Source of the DNA: an uncultured Faecalibacterium sp. | Lineage (GTDB): Bacteria > Bacillota > Clostridia > Oscillospirales > Ruminococcaceae | Length of the DNA: 15,022 nt | NCBI GenBank assembly: GCA_934524985.1 | Contig: CAKSYT010000029.1 | Location: 1-15,022, forward strand | Reading direction: 5' to 3' | In this document: piece by piece, positions 13,728 through 15,022 of the stretch | Layout of the letters: every line of letters begins with the position of its first letter | Numbering within the stretch: position 1 is the stretch's first letter | Notes under the pieces: model-generated | Database searches by the model: none | Seen by the model: only the letters and a program-made list of their open reading frames with translations | What the model was told of the DNA's origin: nothing | Position numbers and translations under genes: made by a program

Positions 13728-13837
13728 GATAAAAGGGAGTAAGGGGCGTACCTTGGTTGAAAAACCGGTGCGCTGTGCTGCAGCGACAGTCCCGGCAGAA
13801 ATGCCCGATGCAGTACCGGATGCTTGAGACTTTTATC
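13728..13837 (+). ncRNA. yybP-ykoY-like (Mn2+-sensing) riboswitch aptamer
   Basis: Closing helix P1: GATAAAAG (13728-13735) pairs perfectly with CTTTTATC (13830-13837). Class-like conserved segments are visible: GGGAGTA right after P1 on the 5' side, and GTACCGGATGC then TTGAGAC before P1 on the 3' side. This resembles the GGGGAGUAG and GUACGGAU.GC...GAGAC elements of yybP-ykoY leaders as I remember them. Internal hairpins include GCGTACC..GGTT-GAAA-AACC..GGTGCGC (from 13746) and GGCA-GAAA-TGCC (from 13794). The family senses Mn2+ and usually turns on export genes. The class call rests on motifs and architecture; the first conserved block is slightly off (AGGGAGTAAG). Confidence 0.68.
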
Positions 13838-13880
13838 ACATTTCCCCGTTTTGGGTAGGATGTGATAAAGGTCTTTTTTT
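13827..13880 (+). terminator. riboswitch expression-platform terminator, exclusive with aptamer P1
   Basis: AGACTTTTATCACAT (13827-13841) pairs over 15 positions (one G-U) with ATGTGATAAAGGTCT (13860-13874), followed by a T-run to 13880. Its 5' arm contains the whole 3' strand of P1 (13830-13837), so P1 and the terminator cannot form together. Ligand binding should stabilise P1 and allow read-through, an ON switch. Confidence 0.88.
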
Positions 13881-13919
13881 GTGCCTCCGCCGCCATCATT
13901 CGAAAAAAGGAGAAATACT

Positions 13920-14879
13920 ATGCTGATCCCTGTTCTGTTGTTTATCGTGGGTCTGCTGTGCCTGATCAAGGGCGGCGACTGGTTTGTGGACGGTGCCACC
14001 GGCATCGCCCGCCGCTTCCATGTGCCGGAGCTGCTCATCGGTGCTACGGTGGTGTCCATCGGTACCACCCTGCCGGAGGTCATGGTGTCCACCACCTCTG
14101 CACTCACCGGTCACGGCGAGATCGCCTACGGCAACGCCATCGGCTCGGTCATCTGCAACGCTGCGCTGATCGCCGCCATTACCATTGCGGTGCGCCCGGG
14201 CAAGGTTGACCCCAAGAGCCTGCGCACCCCGGTGGCCTTCTTCTTTGTGGCTGCCGCTTTCTATGCCGGTGTGGCCTACACCACCGGCTCTTTCACCCGC
14301 CCGGTGGGTCTGATCCTGCTGGCCATGTTCGTGGCTTACATCGTGTGCAACGTGCTGGCTATGAAGAACGCCCCCGCCCCGGAAGAGGAGGAGCAGGCAG
14401 AAGAAGGCTCCTTTGCCAAGGAGCTGGGTCTGCTTGCCATCGGCGCAGTGCTCATTGCTGTGGGCGCTGACCTGCTGGTGGACAACGGCACCCTGATCGC
14501 TCAGGCACTGGGCGTGCCGGAGTCGGTCATTGCGCTGACCTTTGTGGCACTGGGCACCTCGCTGCCGGAGCTGGTCACCGCCATCACCTCGCTGGCCAAG
14601 GGTCACGGTGCGCTGTCGCTGGGCAACGTCATCGGTGCAAACGTGTTCAATCTGGTGCTGGTCAGCGGCGTGTCCGTCACGCTGGCACCCTTCAGCATCC
14701 CGCAGAACTCCACCATCGCAGGCATGAATGCCTCGCTGGTGATGGATATCCCGGTCATGTTTGCCGTGATGCTGCTGCTCACTCTGCCCGCACTGATCAA
14801 GGGCAAACTGAGCCGCCCGCAGGGCATTGCACTGCTGTGCATCTATGCCGCTTTCTGCGCCGTGCAGTTCAGCATCTGA
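13920..14879 (+). CDS. cation/Ca2+ exchanger (CaCA superfamily, YrbG-like Na+/Ca2+ antiporter)
   Basis: A 319-residue membrane antiporter with about ten helices in two inverted halves. Alpha-repeat 1 has SIGTTLPE (46-53) and GNAIGSVICN (71-80). Alpha-repeat 2 has ALGTSLPE (210-217) and GNVIGANVFN (235-244). Glu53 and Glu217 are the ion-binding acids, spaced as in NCX_Mj. An acidic loop, PEEEEQAEE (154-162), separates the halves. In repeat 2, Ala240 and Asn244 replace residues I recall as Ser and Asp in NCX_Mj, which may change ion preference. The start is ATG 13920 with AAGGAG (13907-13912); an in-frame ATG at 13881 falls right after the terminator T-run and has no ribosome site. Control by a Mn2+-type riboswitch suggests Mn2+ export or Mn2+/Ca2+ handling. 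Its own terminator seems broken by the insertion sequence downstream. Confidence 0.88.
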   Translation: MLIPVLLFIVGLLCLIKGGDWFVDGATGIARRFHVPELLIGATVVSIGTTLPEVMVSTTSALTGHGEIAYGNAIGSVICNAALIAAITIAVRPGKVDPKSLRTPVAFFFVAAAFYAGVAYTTGSFTRPVGLILLAMFVAYIVCNVLAMKNAPAPEEEEQAEEGSFAKELGLLAIGAVLIAVGADLLVDNGTLIAQALGVPESVIALTFVALGTSLPELVTAITSLAKGHGALSLGNVIGANVFNLVLVSGVSVTLAPFSIPQNSTIAGMNASLVMDIPVMFAVMLLLTLPALIKGKLSRPQGIALLCIYAAFCAVQFSI

Positions 14880-14904
14880 TCTGTTGTAAACGTAAAATAT
14901 TTAA

Positions 14905-14918
14905 GGCTGCTGCACAGG
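14905..14918 (+). terminator. orphan left arm of a terminator hairpin, cut off by the insertion sequence
   Basis: GGCTGCTGCACAGG (14905-14918), 26 bases after the exchanger stop, is identical to 952-965, the left arm of the working terminator after the ArAE-like gene. No complementary right arm follows; instead an insertion-sequence-like end starts at about 14921. The remaining half is expected beyond the element, outside the window. Confidence 0.5.
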
Positions 14919-14927
14919 TTTGAACTG

Positions 14928-14979
14928 CACCCCATTTGTTAGACGGTATGGTATACTGTTTAGGAAATGGGGTGTTTTT
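14928..14979 (+). promoter_or_regulatory. insertion-sequence control region: extended -10 promoter and anti-read-through hairpin
   Basis: CACCCCATTT (14928-14937) pairs perfectly with AAATGGGGTG (14965-14974), followed by five Ts (14975-14979). An extended -10, TGG-TATACT (hexamer 14952-14957), lies in the loop. Transcripts starting at about 14964 lack the left arm. Transcripts entering from outside form the stem, which ends in Ts and holds the GGGG ribosome site (14969-14972). The arrangement would block transposase expression from outside promoters. Confidence 0.5.
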
Positions 14980-14981
14980 GT

Positions 14982-15022
14982 ATGCCGGAAAAGCAAAAGC
15001 AAAAGACATATAGTGGGGAATT
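14982..15022 (+). CDS. transposase OrfA-like, N-terminal fragment (3' end outside window)
   Basis: Only 13 full codons are visible: MPEKQKQKTYSGE. The basic start followed by (K)TYSGE(F) is the usual beginning of IS3-family OrfA proteins, which carry an N-terminal helix-turn-helix for binding the element's ends. The identification relies on this short stretch and on the inverted-repeat-like sequence and hairpin upstream. The frame runs off the window edge. Confidence 0.5.
   Translation, partial: MPEKQKQKTYSGE

Larger units (their letters stand above)
14921..15022 (+). mobile_element. left end of an IS3-family-like insertion sequence (right end outside window)
   Basis: The proposed terminal sequence begins TGAACTGCACCCC (14921-14933), with the 5'-TG typical of IS3-family inverted repeats. 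About 60 bases later a small frame opens with a sequence like the start of an IS3 OrfA protein. The right end, its inverted repeat and any target duplication lie outside the window, so the family call depends on the left end only. Confidence 0.6.

Noticed and set aside
13881..13919. Longer start for the exchanger at 13881
   Set aside because: It directly follows the riboswitch terminator T-run and lacks a ribosome site; AAGGAG points to 13920.
1..15022. CRISPR array, toxin-antitoxin pair, prophage or defence genes
   Set aside because: No regularly spaced repeats, no paired small genes with such motifs, and no phage structural or integrase genes were seen. The only mobile element is the insertion-sequence end at the right edge.

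Overview
The window reads as a chromosomal segment of a GC-rich Gram-positive gut anaerobe, most likely Faecalibacterium or a close relative in Oscillospiraceae/Ruminococcaceae. This rests on purine-rich AGGAGG-type ribosome sites, heavy CTG/GCC codon use, sigma-A type promoters (mostly extended -10 with 17-base spacers), many intrinsic terminators, and the gene families present. The species is inferred; no marker gene fixes it.

Left part (1-3501): the C-terminal end of a MATE efflux pump, an aromatic-acid-exporter-like membrane protein, a self-processing P1/DmpA-type peptidase, and on the opposite strand a secreted, membrane-anchored protein with the D-Ala-D-Ala carboxypeptidase fold. All three catalytic motifs of that last protein are altered, so it looks like a pseudoenzyme. 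The P1 peptidase and the carboxypeptidase-like gene share a bidirectional terminator.

Middle part (3575-6592): a compact three-gene operon behind one promoter and a structured leader: metallophosphoesterase, a glycosyltransferase-like protein of unrecognised subtype, and a membrane acyltransferase-3 protein. Each downstream ribosome site overlaps or abuts the previous stop codon. A role in building or decorating a surface glycan is inferred.

Next (6645-10847): recG on the minus strand, diverging from a GNAT acetyltransferase with back-to-back promoters. Then come a minus-strand TIM-barrel sugar isomerase/epimerase-like gene and tRNA-Thr(UGU), which has its own promoter and terminator.

Right part (10950-15022): a strongly codon-biased iron-dependent alcohol dehydrogenase of the FucO type, whose promoter carries a Rex-like redox operator. 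It is followed by a membrane protein with two copies of the CmpB (putative ABC-transporter type IV) domain. Then comes a cation/Ca2+ exchanger (CaCA family) behind a leader that looks like a yybP-ykoY (Mn2+) riboswitch with a mutually exclusive terminator. The window ends in the left end of an IS3-type insertion sequence, which seems to have landed inside the exchanger's transcription terminator.

No rRNA, CRISPR array, prophage or defence system is visible. The most distinctive signals are the riboswitch-controlled exchanger, the catalytically degenerate carboxypeptidase-like protein, the Rex-like site at fucO, and the terminator split by the IS.
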